A stretch of 40,887 nucleotides of DNA. Source: an uncultured Butyricimonas sp. GTDB taxonomy: Bacteria > Bacteroidota > Bacteroidia > Bacteroidales > Marinifilaceae. The notes beneath the pieces are model-generated. The model searched no databases. It was given only the letters and a program-made list of their open reading frames with translations, and was not told the DNA's origin. Within the stretch, counting starts at the first letter, position 1. Every line of letters begins with the position of its first letter. Position numbers and translations under genes: made by a program. Of this stretch, positions 33,532-40,887 are shown in pieces. Where the stretch lies: NCBI GenBank assembly GCA_944321845.1, contig CALUMT010000020.1, positions 1 to 40,887 of the forward strand. Direction: 5' to 3'.

Positions 33532-34749
33532 TCATTTATAAATCAATACCGATAATTTCCGTTCGTCAAAAATCTCTTCCGCCACCTGCACCAGCACCTC
33601 CGGGGTAATCTCCCCGATCTGGGCATAAACATCCTCCAGGCTGTCCACCTTATCGTATATCAGAAAACTTTTACCGATGGACAACATCAGGTTCTCGTAA
33701 TTCTCGGACGATATTGTCAACTGCCCGATCATTTGCGTCTTCGCCCGTTTCATCTGCACCGGGCCGAGCTTTTCCTCGTACAATGCCCGCATCTCCCGCT
33801 TGCATAAATCCAGACACCAGTCCGCGTTCTCCCGGTCACACCCGAAATATATCATGCAGATTCCCGTATCGGAATATGGCGTGTAGGACGCCTCTATGTT
33901 ATAGGCCAACCCGTAGCGTTCCCGAATATTCAGGTTCAACCGGGTATTCATCCCCGAACCGCCCAACAGATTCATCAGCAACGAAAGCGGCAACCGCTTG
34001 TCCTCCTTGTTGTCATAAGCCACATTACCGACTATGCAGTGGCACTGATGGGTATCCTTGTTCACCTCCACGAATCGGGGAACATAAATCTCCGGCTTTA
34101 CGCGCACCAGCGGCTCTCCCCTTCGCGCGTAACAAGCGAAATACTTTTCCACCAGCCGCACCAATTTCTCGAAAGGGATATCCCCCACCGAACTGATCAC
34201 CATCCTGTCCGGGGAATAGTTCCGTTCCACGAAATTCAGAATCATCTCCCGTGAGATACTTTTCACGGCAGCCTCATTCCCCAGGATATTCCGACCGATA
34301 CGACACCCCTCGTACACCTGCTCCTCGAAATCATCAAAAATCAACTCTCCCGGGCTATCCTTGTAGGAATCAATCTCGTCCAGCACCACATCCTTTTCCT
34401 TCTCGATTTCCTTTTCCGGGAACACGGAATGGAACACGATATCCGCGAAAAGCTCCAGCGTCCGCTCGTAATCCTTCGCCATAAACGTGGCATACACGCA
34501 GGTATCCTCCTTCGTCGTGTAGGCGTTCAACTCCCCTCCCACGTCCTCCAACCGGCTCAACACGTGATAGGCCTTCCGCTTCTCCGTTCCCTTGAATATC
34601 ACGTGCTCGATAAAATGAGCGATACCCGATTCCTCCTCCCGTTCATCCCGGCTTCCCACGTTGATAATCAAACCACAATAAGCCGCCTTCGTCGGAACCC
34701 GATAATGAATCAGGCGCAACCCGTTCTCGAAAATATAAGTCTGATACAT
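33532..34749 (-). CDS. M16-family zinc metallopeptidase
   Basis: A 405-aa processing-peptidase-like protein. The inverted zinc motif HFIEH (HxxEH, about residues 46-50) with a distal Glu near residue 125 (KEKDVVLDEIDSYKDSPGE) marks an active M16 subunit. The C-terminal R/Y region LGGSGMNTRLNLNIRERYGLAYNIEASYTPYSDTG is also present, so one chain holds both halves of an M16B subunit. The substrate is unknown. It lies in the rplY-thyA series between DUF4924 and the methyltransferase. Confidence 0.9.
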   Translation of the reverse strand: MYQTYIFENGLRLIHYRVPTKAAYCGLIINVGSRDEREEESGIAHFIEHVIFKGTEKRKAYHVLSRLEDVGGELNAYTTKEDTCVYATFMAKDYERTLELFADIVFHSVFPEKEIEKEKDVVLDEIDSYKDSPGELIFDDFEEQVYEGCRIGRNILGNEAAVKSISREMILNFVERNYSPDRMVISSVGDIPFEKLVRLVEKYFACYARRGEPLVRVKPEIYVPRFVEVNKDTHQCHCIVGNVAYDNKEDKRLPLSLLMNLLGGSGMNTRLNLNIRERYGLAYNIEASYTPYSDTGICMIYFGCDRENADWCLDLCKREMRALYEEKLGPVQMKRAKTQMIGQLTISSENYENLMLSIGKSFLIYDKVDSLEDVYAQIGEITPEVLVQVAEEIFDERKLSVLIYK

Positions 34750-34763
34750 CTCCCGTCAATACA

Positions 34764-35312
34764 CTAAAAATCCTTGGAATCTTCCTCTTCCATCTGCCTG
34801 TACTTAGCAGCCAGGTACCCCAGCATCCGGCTGAAGGACTCCATGGCCGCCACCGTATGGGGATGAATCTCCCGCTTCTGCAAACGCAGCATCAACTGCC
34901 CGTACAAGGCCTGCAGGCACAACTCCACGTCCGAAACCTCATCCGGCAGGTTGGCCTTCCGGCGATATTCCAGCAAATTATTCATGGCCGCCAGAAACAG
35001 CTGCCTGTATTTCATGTCCGACACCTGATCCAGCAAGTGAAAATGCAACTCCGTGAGCTCGTTCACCATATTCTTCACCACCTGCACGTGTCCCTGCCGC
35101 TCCACCTTCTCCAGCTTCATCATGGCAATCAGGTTGTCATACCAGTCCCGGATCTCCTTCCGTTTCTCCTCGTCCACCTGAAACTGGCTCACCAGACGGC
35201 GGTCCACCTCCTCGATATCCAGGCCTAACCCCCTCAGCATATCCTCCACCTGCCACATGTACAGGATGTATTCCGCCACGTTCGTCTTTCTTTTTTCCCT
35301 CGCGATCAGCAT
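34764..35312 (-). CDS. DUF4924 protein
   Basis: A 182-aa helical soluble protein of a Bacteroidetes-specific family. The N-terminus MLIAREKRKTNVAEYILYMWQVEDMLRGLGLDIEEVDRRLV is the family signature. NELTELHFHLLDQV and MLRLQKREIHPHTVAAMESFSRMLGYLAAKYRQME follow. No enzymatic motif is visible and the function is unknown. It sits 6 nt downstream of the S4-domain gene and 14 nt before the M16 peptidase. Confidence 0.8.
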   Translation of the reverse strand: MLIAREKRKTNVAEYILYMWQVEDMLRGLGLDIEEVDRRLVSQFQVDEEKRKEIRDWYDNLIAMMKLEKVERQGHVQVVKNMVNELTELHFHLLDQVSDMKYRQLFLAAMNNLLEYRRKANLPDEVSDVELCLQALYGQLMLRLQKREIHPHTVAAMESFSRMLGYLAAKYRQMEEEDSKDF

Positions 35313-35318
35313 AATCCG

Positions 35319-35735
35319 TCAAAATTCATCATAATCTTCCAAATCATCATACTCACCCGACTCCTTCAGCCGGTCTATCATCCGGCGATCCCGTTTCGTG
35401 GGACGCCCCAATCCCCGGTCGCGGTGCTCGAATTGCATGTGTACCCCCCGCAATATATCCAGACGTTCCTGGGGAGTAACCTCCTCCACGAAATCCACGG
35501 CCAACTGGGCGGACATCCGCTTATCCGTGATCTGCTTCACCCGGTAATCCCGCTGGATCGGCGGCACCCGCACGCTGATTGTATCCCCCACCTTCACCTC
35601 CCGGGAAGCCTTCACGTTCATCCCACCGATGGACACGTGTCCCTTCCCACAGGCTTCCGCTGCCTGCGAACGGGTCTTGAAAATCCGAACCGCCCACAAC
35701 CACTTATCAATCCGAACCTTATCTCCGGCAATCAT
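35319..35735 (-). CDS. S4-domain RNA-binding protein (Hsp15-like)
   Basis: A 138-aa RNA-binding protein resembling heat-shock protein 15, which binds free 50S subunits carrying stalled nascent chains. The S4 domain is residues about 8-70 ([41 protein letters not shown]). A basic and then acidic tail follows ([28 protein letters not shown]). It overlaps pth by 4 nt; the pairing with peptidyl-tRNA hydrolase suggests a shared role in ribosome rescue. Confidence 0.87.
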   Translation of the reverse strand: MIAGDKVRIDKWLWAVRIFKTRSQAAEACGKGHVSIGGMNVKASREVKVGDTISVRVPPIQRDYRVKQITDKRMSAQLAVDFVEEVTPQERLDILRGVHMQFEHRDRGLGRPTKRDRRMIDRLKESGEYDDLEDYDEF

Positions 35736-36310
35736 GACTTCTGCAACTTGAAATTATTAAAACCGTTCATCGTCTTCTCCACCCCGACAAACACGAAACT
35801 CTCGATCATCTTCCCGCAATGCTCCGTGATGGCCGGCATCCCCTTCTCCTCTTCCTCCGTCCAATGGCCCAACACGTAATCAATCTGCCCTCCCCGGGGA
35901 AAACCGTTACCGATTCCCACCCGAATCCGGGCATAATCCTGCGTTCCCAGCAGTTCATTGATATTTTTCAGCCCGTTATGCCCCCCGTCACTTCCCTTCG
36001 CCCTCATCCGGATCGTCCCGAAAGGCAAGGCCAAATCATCCACGATAACCAACACGTTTCCCAACTCCACCTTCTCCCGCTGCATCCAATAACTCACCGC
36101 CTTTCCGCTCAGGTTCATGTACGTGTTCGGCTTCAGCAGCAACAAGGTGCGTCCCTTCAACTTCACCGTCGCCAACGCCCCGTAACGCCCATCTTCAAAA
36201 ACAGCATTGGACGCCTTAGCAAAGGCGTCCAACACGTTAAATCCGATGTTATGTCGTGTATTCTGGTATTCGGGACCAATATTCCCTAATCCCACAATAA
36301 GATACTTCAT
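35732..36310 (-). CDS. pth: Peptidyl-tRNA hydrolase
   Basis: Releases tRNA from prematurely dropped peptidyl-tRNA. It is 192 aa. The N-terminal [22 protein letters not shown] holds the substrate Asn and catalytic His. [27 protein letters not shown] (catalytic Asp) and [12 protein letters not shown] complete the site. It lies 24 nt downstream of rplY, an arrangement seen across many bacteria. Confidence 0.96.
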   Translation of the reverse strand: MKYLIVGLGNIGPEYQNTRHNIGFNVLDAFAKASNAVFEDGRYGALATVKLKGRTLLLLKPNTYMNLSGKAVSYWMQREKVELGNVLVIVDDLALPFGTIRMRAKGSDGGHNGLKNINELLGTQDYARIRVGIGNGFPRGGQIDYVLGHWTEEEEKGMPAITEHCGKMIESFVFVGVEKTMNGFNNFKLQKS

Positions 36311-36334
36311 CTTTCAGATCCTCAACTCGCTTGA

Positions 36335-36904
36335 TTAGTTAGCACTTTGAGCGGCACGAGCGGCTCTTGTCAACTTAACCTGAGCGATCACCACGCTCTT
36401 GGCGTTCATGATCTCAACACCTTCGATAGCCAAATCCTGAACCTTGATAGACTTGCCGACACCCAAAGTGGTAACGTCAACCATCAACTCATCCGGCATA
36501 TCTTTCGGGAGAGCTTTCACTTTCAATTTACGGGTAATCAAAGCCAACTTACCTCCGGCTTGCACACCGGCAGCATGTCCCGTCGTCTTCACCGGAATTT
36601 CCATCACAACCGGTTTATCTTCAGCGGTCTGATAGAAATCAATGTGCAACACCTTATCCGTTACCGGGTGGAATTGGATTTCTCTCATAACGGCACCGCA
36701 AGATTTACCGTCCAGATTCAGGTTCACCAGGTATACTTTCGGGGTGTAAAGTAAGTTCTTCAGATCTTTCTCCAACACCGTGAAATGTACGTTAGCTTCT
36801 CCGCCATAAAGCACACATGGAACTTTAGCTTCTTTTCTCAATGCCTTAGTGGCTTTCTTACCTAAATCGGTTCTAACTGCTCCTTTTAATTCAAATACTT
36901 GCAT
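36335..36904 (-). CDS. rplY: 50S ribosomal protein L25 (CTC form)
   Basis: 5S rRNA-binding ribosomal protein. At 189 aa it is the long CTC/TL5 form: an L25 domain (residues about 5-90, KGAVRTDLGKKATKALRKEAKVPCVLYGG and MREIQFHPVTDKVLHIDF) and a C-terminal beta domain (MEIPVKTTGHAAGVQAGGKLALITRKLKVKALP). It opens the minus-strand series, with a strong promoter and a ~105-nt untranslated leader. Confidence 0.95.
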   Translation of the reverse strand: MQVFELKGAVRTDLGKKATKALRKEAKVPCVLYGGEANVHFTVLEKDLKNLLYTPKVYLVNLNLDGKSCGAVMREIQFHPVTDKVLHIDFYQTAEDKPVVMEIPVKTTGHAAGVQAGGKLALITRKLKVKALPKDMPDELMVDVTTLGVGKSIKVQDLAIEGVEIMNAKSVVIAQVKLTRAARAAQSAN

Positions 36905-37015
36905 AATACTATTTGCTTTGTGTTACTCAAACATGGGTCGATGCCCCGGGGTTCTAAGCCAAATCCATGTTCCCATCACACGATTATAAACATCCCCCGT
37001 TTTCTCAAAACCTCG

Positions 37016-37046
37016 CAAAGGTATAACTTTTTTCCTAACTGACAAA
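37016..37046 (-). promoter_or_regulatory. Bacteroidetes-type promoter of the rplY-pth series
   Basis: On the minus strand TTTG (37043-37046) and TACCTTTG (37016-37023) are 19 nt apart, a full consensus match. Transcription would start near 37010, leaving a leader of about 105 nt before rplY. Confidence 0.75.
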
Positions 37047-37199
37047 AACTTTCTCACTTTGGCATACTCTAGCGTTTGGAGGAAATCACCACTTAGATGT
37101 TTTAGTAATTAGTCTTTTGTTTTTTTCTTATATGACTAATACGTGAATCAAGATTTATCTGTAATTTCGTTCTATCTTAAATTAACCCCCAGTCCAATT

Positions 37200-38143
37200 A
37201 TGAAAGAAAATAAATTGACCATAACTCAATATAATCATGCCGCTGAAGTGATAAAGACAGCTATCCTCCAAGGGCAATATGAAGCCTTGAAAGATGAACA
37301 CAGAATACAACTTGCCGTGTATTTCTGCACAGGTAAATATGTGTGTGAAAATTCTAGGTCAGGGGAATGGGGAACAGGGGCATTGACAACTATAAGTAAT
37401 AGACTCAGAAAAATATTGCCTGGATTGAGAGGCTTTTCCGCCGAGAACCTCAAAAAGATGAGGCTATTCTATGAGGCGTGGACAATGCTTGATAATACTT
37501 CCTCTATACCTAATGGACATAATTCGGTAATCGCGATTACCGAATTAAGCAATACCTCAGAATCGGTAATTGCAAATACCGAAATACAGGAAATAGATAT
37601 TTATCATACAATGATAATCCCTAATACATTGGATTTTCCTGCAGCTGAGTTCTTGGCAGTGCCATTTACGCACCATTCAAGAATACTAAGCAAAGCCAAA
37701 ACAACTGAGGAACGTTATTAATTGTTCGTTTGATGAACGATAATGCTTATGAAAGACAAACATCTCTGCCAAATAACTTCTCCAAGAATATTTTAGATGC
37801 AAAGGAGGCTCGAAAGGCTGTAATGATGTTCAAAGATGAATACACCCTTGATTTCCTGAATGTAGAAGAGATTGGAGAACGTGATTTCGAAGATATTGAT
37901 GAACCTGTTGTTGAACAACAGGTCATTCAGAATATTAAGAAATTTATTATAACTTTTGGACATGACTTCGCTTTTATTGGTAATCAATATCATGAGGTGT
38001 ATGGTGTGGAACATTTAAGGCATAGAAGCTTTGATAATTTTATTGTCAATCTCTTGGGGGTAATTGCTGCATATTGCTGCTTTCCTAAGAAGCCGTGTAT
38101 CAATGTTACAAGAACAATTGACACACAGCTGGCTTTGTTCTGA
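37200..38143 (+). pseudogene. Decayed DUF1016/YhcG-type PDDEXK nuclease gene
   Basis: Two neighbouring frames together resemble one DUF1016 protein. The first (37200-37721) has the N-terminal helical domain, GLRGFSAENLKKMRLFYEAW, and VPFTHHSRILSKAKTTEERY before a stop. The second (37730-38143) resumes at NAYERQTSLPNNFSKNI and continues FKDEYTLDFLNVEEIGERDFEDIDE, FIITFGHDFAFIGNQYHEVYG. The segment expected between them (about 20 residues, FY...W...L) is missing. The part expected after the GNQY motif, with the IDL...ELK nuclease residues, is replaced by an unrelated tail. So the gene has a frameshift, an internal deletion and a lost active site. YhcG-type nucleases often accompany restriction or toxin loci; none is intact here. 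Confidence 0.7.
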
Positions 38144-38197
38144 ATTCGTCGAACTCACGTTATTTTAATATTTTTATTCCTGTTCAAACAAATTCAA

Positions 38198-38797
38198 CTA
38201 CCGGGGCATCTCCTCTGTCCCGTTAGTCATCTCCAGCAGACAATCCTCGCGGGGATATATCCCTTCAGCGTATGCCTTCACGAGGGCGGCATGGGAAAGC
38301 GGCTTGCTCAAGTCAGCCACATCGCCATTCGTGTTATAATCGAGCAACACGATGGTCTGCCTCCGGGAAGCTTCCCGCAACCGGGCGATGATGTCGCCCA
38401 CCTTATGTTCCAGCACCCAGCGATACGTGGGAAGGTAAATCTGGCGGCGGGCTTCCAGGTAATCCAGCAATTCCGTTCCATGCACCCCCTTACGATGACC
38501 CAAGGGCCGGCCAAAACGACGCACCGTCCGCTTGATATTCCGCATCGTATCATTTTGGAACATCCCCACGTCCACATCGCTTCCCTCGAACACCTTCAAC
38601 CCCTGCCACACCCCCTCCACACACATGGCCTCGTACCCCTCGCTAAAAGGTACGGGAATTTCCCCGTACGGGTAAAAAGGGCTTAACTTCACCAACCCGT
38701 CCTTCGCCTGGCTCGTCACATCGCAAATCACCGCCCCCGGGTATTATTTCTGGATATTTTCTATTTTTCGCCGCTTAGATTCTACAATAATTTTTAT
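38198..38797 (-). pseudogene. DUF6939-like gene interrupted by an in-frame TAA
   Basis: The long frame (38198-38743) reads YPGAVICDVTSQA, LSPFYPYGEIPVPFSEG, VEGVWQGLKVFEG, RTVRRFGRPLGHRKGV, YLPTYRWVLEHKV and VLLDYNTNGDVADLSKPLSHAALVKAYAEG, which I recall as the DUF6939 family. Immediately upstream in the same frame the sequence continues as IKIIVESKRRKIENIQK, the expected N-terminus, but a TAA at 38744-38746 separates the two, and the first codon is ATA rather than ATG. It begins 3 nt after the stop of the kinase-LRR gene. A shorter protein from GTG 38731 is possible but would lack the first strand of the domain. Function unknown. Confidence 0.6.
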
Positions 38798-38800
38798 TCT

Positions 38801-40444
38801 TTAAATCTCTTGTACTTCTCCTGTAAAACCCGTTTCTGATAATAAATCCTTAAACTTTTCCACCGTTTCCTGAGGCACTTTTATAAATTTCAAGGAAAAA
38901 CAACCCCCAAACGCCCAAAGCCCGATACTAGTCAAGGACGAGGGAAACTCCAAACTGCTCAAGGAACTACAACCCCAAAACGCACCGTTCCCGATACTAG
39001 TCAAGGACGAGGGTAACTCCAAACTGCTCAAGGAACTACAACCCCAAAACGCACCGTCCCCGATACTAGTCACAGAAGATGGTACGACATACCTTATTTT
39101 ACCCTTATCAAAGCAATAAATCAACGTCTTTTTTTCACTATCAAAAAGAACTCCGTCTTCCACGATAAAACAAGGAGATGCGTTATGAATTTCCCGTATA
39201 CCTGACCCATAAAATGCTCCACGACCGATACTCGTCAAGGACGAGGGAAACACGATACTACTCAAGGAACTACAATCATTAAACGCCCACGCCCCGATAC
39301 TAGTCAAAGACGAGGGCAACTCCAACCCGATCAAGGAACTACAACCACTAAACGCATAATCACAAATTACTTTCACTCCATCCCTTATCTGATATTCCAC
39401 TATCACCAGCGAAACCTTTAACAACCGTAGCCCGTCCCGACTATACACCTCAAACTTATCTTCCACAGCCTCCGCCAAATCCTCATCCGTCACTTTCGTT
39501 GACAACACTTCCTGTGCGGGAATAACAGGTTGTTCCGGTCTACTTAGGTTAAAAAGACGAAAAGAAACCTGGGCGAGATTACCCTCGGCAAGGGCTATGT
39601 AAAACATACCAAGAAGACGGGACAGTTCCGCATCATCCGCCAAAGATGCCACTTCCCGCAGAATAGCACTTGCCCCGGGATTGCAGTAATCCGTGGCGGA
39701 AAACAACAAGCGGTCTGCCGCACCATACTTCGCAAGTAGTTCCGGCTTTAAGGCAATTGCCTTTAACGAGAGTGCAATTGATGCCAGCGCGAAATCGTCA
39801 ATCGTGCCGTCGAACACTTGTCTCGAACGGGACGGGTGGCGGAAATCCACGCTACCCAATTCTTTCGCCCGCTCTCCCCGCATGGCAGGGACAAACATTC
39901 CATCATAATCTACCAGCACGAACTGCCCGTCCTCCCGCACCAGAATATTGTCCGGCTTCAAGTCCCCATGGGCAAACTCCTGCGCTCCCAGCCACGAGGC
40001 GAGCCGACCGAACTGATACGCCAGCAATTGTAATCGATAAACATTTCCAATATTCACTCGCACATGGCAATCAAGCGGCACTCCCTCCACCCAGTCCATC
40101 AGCAATACGGGGAATTCCCGCTCATCTGTTTGCCTCGTGTCCACGAACAACTCTTTCTCCAAGTAATGCACCGAAGTCAGGAAACCGGAGGAAACGTACT
40201 CCAGTTCGGAGGCTATCTTGGCGTAACTCTCCGCCCGTCCCTCCTGCTCCCGCAGGAAGCATTTCAACGCATAGAGTTTTCCGCTCCCCTCTTCCCGCAT
40301 CTTGAACACCACCGCAAAATTGCCGCTACTCATGCAGGGATTACCGTTTGCATCCATCACCGGACGCAACCTATCCAATACGCCAAGATTATCCTCCGCG
40401 TATTTTATAGATTCAACATATTCCGAAATCAAAGGATAATTCAT
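38801..40444 (-). CDS. Protein kinase-like domain fused to BspA-type leucine-rich repeats
   Basis: A 547-aa two-domain protein without signal peptide. Residues about 1-270 are a eukaryotic-like kinase: SSGNFAVVFKM (glycine loop), ALKCF (ATP-site Lys), LLMDWVEGVPL (hinge), HGDLKPDNILV (catalytic loop) and FVLVDYDGMF (DYD in place of DFG). After a linker, residues about 350-525 are BspA/LRR_5 repeats of 23 residues, for example SSLTSIGNGAFWGCSSLSSL, in two blocks. Kinase fold with cytosolic LRRs suggests a binding or sensing role, perhaps toward a host, phage or partner protein. Directly downstream lies the DUF6939-like remnant. Confidence 0.8.
   Translation of the reverse strand: MNYPLISEYVESIKYAEDNLGVLDRLRPVMDANGNPCMSSGNFAVVFKMREEGSGKLYALKCFLREQEGRAESYAKIASELEYVSSGFLTSVHYLEKELFVDTRQTDEREFPVLLMDWVEGVPLDCHVRVNIGNVYRLQLLAYQFGRLASWLGAQEFAHGDLKPDNILVREDGQFVLVDYDGMFVPAMRGERAKELGSVDFRHPSRSRQVFDGTIDDFALASIALSLKAIALKPELLAKYGAADRLLFSATDYCNPGASAILREVASLADDAELSRLLGMFYIALAEGNLAQVSFRLFNLSRPEQPVIPAQEVLSTKVTDEDLAEAVEDKFEVYSRDGLRLLKVSLVIVEYQIRDGVKVICDYAFSGCSSLIGLELPSSLTSIGAWAFNDCSSLSSIVFPSSLTSIGRGAFYGSGIREIHNASPCFIVEDGVLFDSEKKTLIYCFDKGKIRYVVPSSVTSIGDGAFWGCSSLSSLELPSSLTSIGNGAFWGCSSLSSLEFPSSLTSIGLWAFGGCFSLKFIKVPQETVEKFKDLLSETGFTGEVQEI
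38922..39066. repeat. 69-bp tandem DNA repeats inside the LRR region
   Basis: Units at 38922-38990 and 38991-39059 are nearly identical, and a third begins at 39060. They encode 23-residue LRRs. A second block with the same 69-bp period begins at 39225 and 39294 but is more diverged. The near identity at DNA level suggests recent duplication or gene conversion. Confidence 0.85.
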
Positions 40445-40810
40445 CTCTATCTAATTTTTATTTACAACCGTTTCAAAAATAAACAATTCTCTCCAGATTA
40501 TCAAGACAACGACCCTCCATAATATGCCTCAAGTACCAACTCCTTCCTCCCGCTGCACACCCGCTGTTCTCCTCCTAATCACTTGCTGGTTCACACGCCA
40601 ATCCAGAGGGCGTGAACCGCGAAATGAGTTGCCCGTCAGCATAACGGGAAACGAATAGGTGGTGAAACACAACGAGAAATGAAGAAATCCAGTTTTTCTC
40701 AAAAATAATTCCCGATAAAATCCGAAAAAAGAGGGGACATCCGCCATTATAATAAAAACGAGGGAGGGAGATTCTCCCGCGTGTCAAACCAATAAAAAAC
40801 AATCGGAATT
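40445..40810. other. Intergenic region upstream of the kinase-LRR gene
   Basis: No convincing gene. It holds the kinase promoter near 40474, a small hairpin CACGCC/GGCGTG around 40593-40614, a CCCGT/ACGGG pair near 40632-40648, and a GGGAGATTCTCCC stem about 40 bp before the next ATG. No TAnnTTTG was found for the plus-strand gene. Confidence 0.4.
40474..40505 (-). promoter_or_regulatory. Promoter of the kinase-LRR gene
   Basis: On the minus strand TATTTTTG (40474-40481) is an exact -7 element. CTTG at 40502-40505 is a near match for -33, with a 20-nt spacer. The ATG is 30 nt downstream. Confidence 0.5.
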
Positions 40811-40887
40811 ATGAAAGTTACAGATTCAACAGGCAGGAACTACCACGGGAAAATGGGAAACATCATCTACTACACGAGAGGAAAACA
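40811..40887 (+). CDS. Start of an unrecognised gene (cut by window end)
   Basis: Twenty-five codons are visible, beginning MKVTDSTGRNYHGKMGN and continuing IIYYTRGK. There is no signal peptide. The HGKMGNIIYYTRG pattern resembles the N-terminus of small Bacteroidetes proteins of unknown function in which a K-x-G-N/S-x-x-Y-T-R motif recurs, but the fragment is too short to assign. Confidence 0.45.
   Translation, partial: MKVTDSTGRNYHGKMGNIIYYTRGK

Noticed and set aside
38731-38743. A normal full-length DUF6939 protein starting at GTG 38731
   Set aside because: The conserved YPGA residues directly before it and the matching N-terminal segment beyond the TAA show that the domain begins further upstream.
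38922-39366. A CRISPR array from regularly spaced repeats
   Set aside because: The 69-bp period is in frame and encodes 23-residue leucine-rich repeats; there are no unique spacers or cas genes.
1-40887. tRNA and rRNA genes
   Set aside because: I looked for cloverleaf-like arms and conserved rRNA segments by eye and saw none; a covariance-model scan would be decisive.

Overview
The window is a chromosomal segment of a Bacteroidales bacterium. The evidence is Bacteroidetes-type promoters (TTTG, about 20 nt, then TAnnTTTG), many lipoproteins with acidic residues just after the lipobox Cys, and family-typical genes (DUF4254, DUF4924, DUF5606, capsule-assembly Wzi, DUF1573-YajC-YbbR-CoaE). The gene content suggests a gut Odoribacteraceae-like organism such as Butyricimonas or Odoribacter, but the genus is an inference.

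Positions 1-11,010. A truncated IS transposase is followed by three consecutive transcription units. Each has its own promoter and its own cobalamin (B12) riboswitch. Unit 1 encodes a BtuG-like beta-propeller lipoprotein, a BtuB-like TonB-dependent receptor and a lipoprotein of an unnamed NWTG/GYRW family. Units 2 and 3 each encode a propeller lipoprotein and a GYRW lipoprotein but no receptor, and each ends in a strong terminator. The reading is a corrinoid-capture locus in which one outer-membrane channel is served by three pairs of surface lipoproteins.

Positions 11,011-18,500. Housekeeping genes: an HsdR_N-like protein and queA on the minus strand, divergent from AMP nucleosidase; then DUF1573, yajC, ybbR-like, coaE and a TerB-DnaJ protein; then a DUF5606 protein and a tRNA adenine methyltransferase. 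A promoter-like box and a compact terminator at 18.33-18.45 kb bracket a possible small RNA.

Positions 18,500-30,773. Sugar and surface-glycan genes: an ROK sugar kinase, a GH92 relative that has lost its catalytic middle, an IspD/TarI-type cytidylyltransferase and Wzi. A minus-strand block follows (O-antigen ligase/polymerase, GT-D glycosyltransferase, GT2, GT9, DUF4254). A three-gene plus-strand cassette (CobD/HisC-like PLP enzyme, LicC/PntC-like nucleotidyltransferase, TagB/TagF-like transferase) may make a CDP-activated amino-alcohol and attach it to a surface polymer.

Positions 30,770-37,046. A long minus-strand series starts at a good promoter at 37,016-37,046: rplY, pth, an S4-domain protein, DUF4924, an M16 peptidase, an O-methyltransferase, thyA, folA and an InaA/WaaP-like kinase.

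Positions 37,200-40,887. An accessory and decaying region: a frameshifted DUF1016/YhcG-type nuclease remnant, a DUF6939-like gene interrupted by an in-frame TAA, a protein kinase fused to BspA-type leucine-rich repeats with nearly identical 69-bp DNA repeats, and the first 25 codons of an unrecognised gene.
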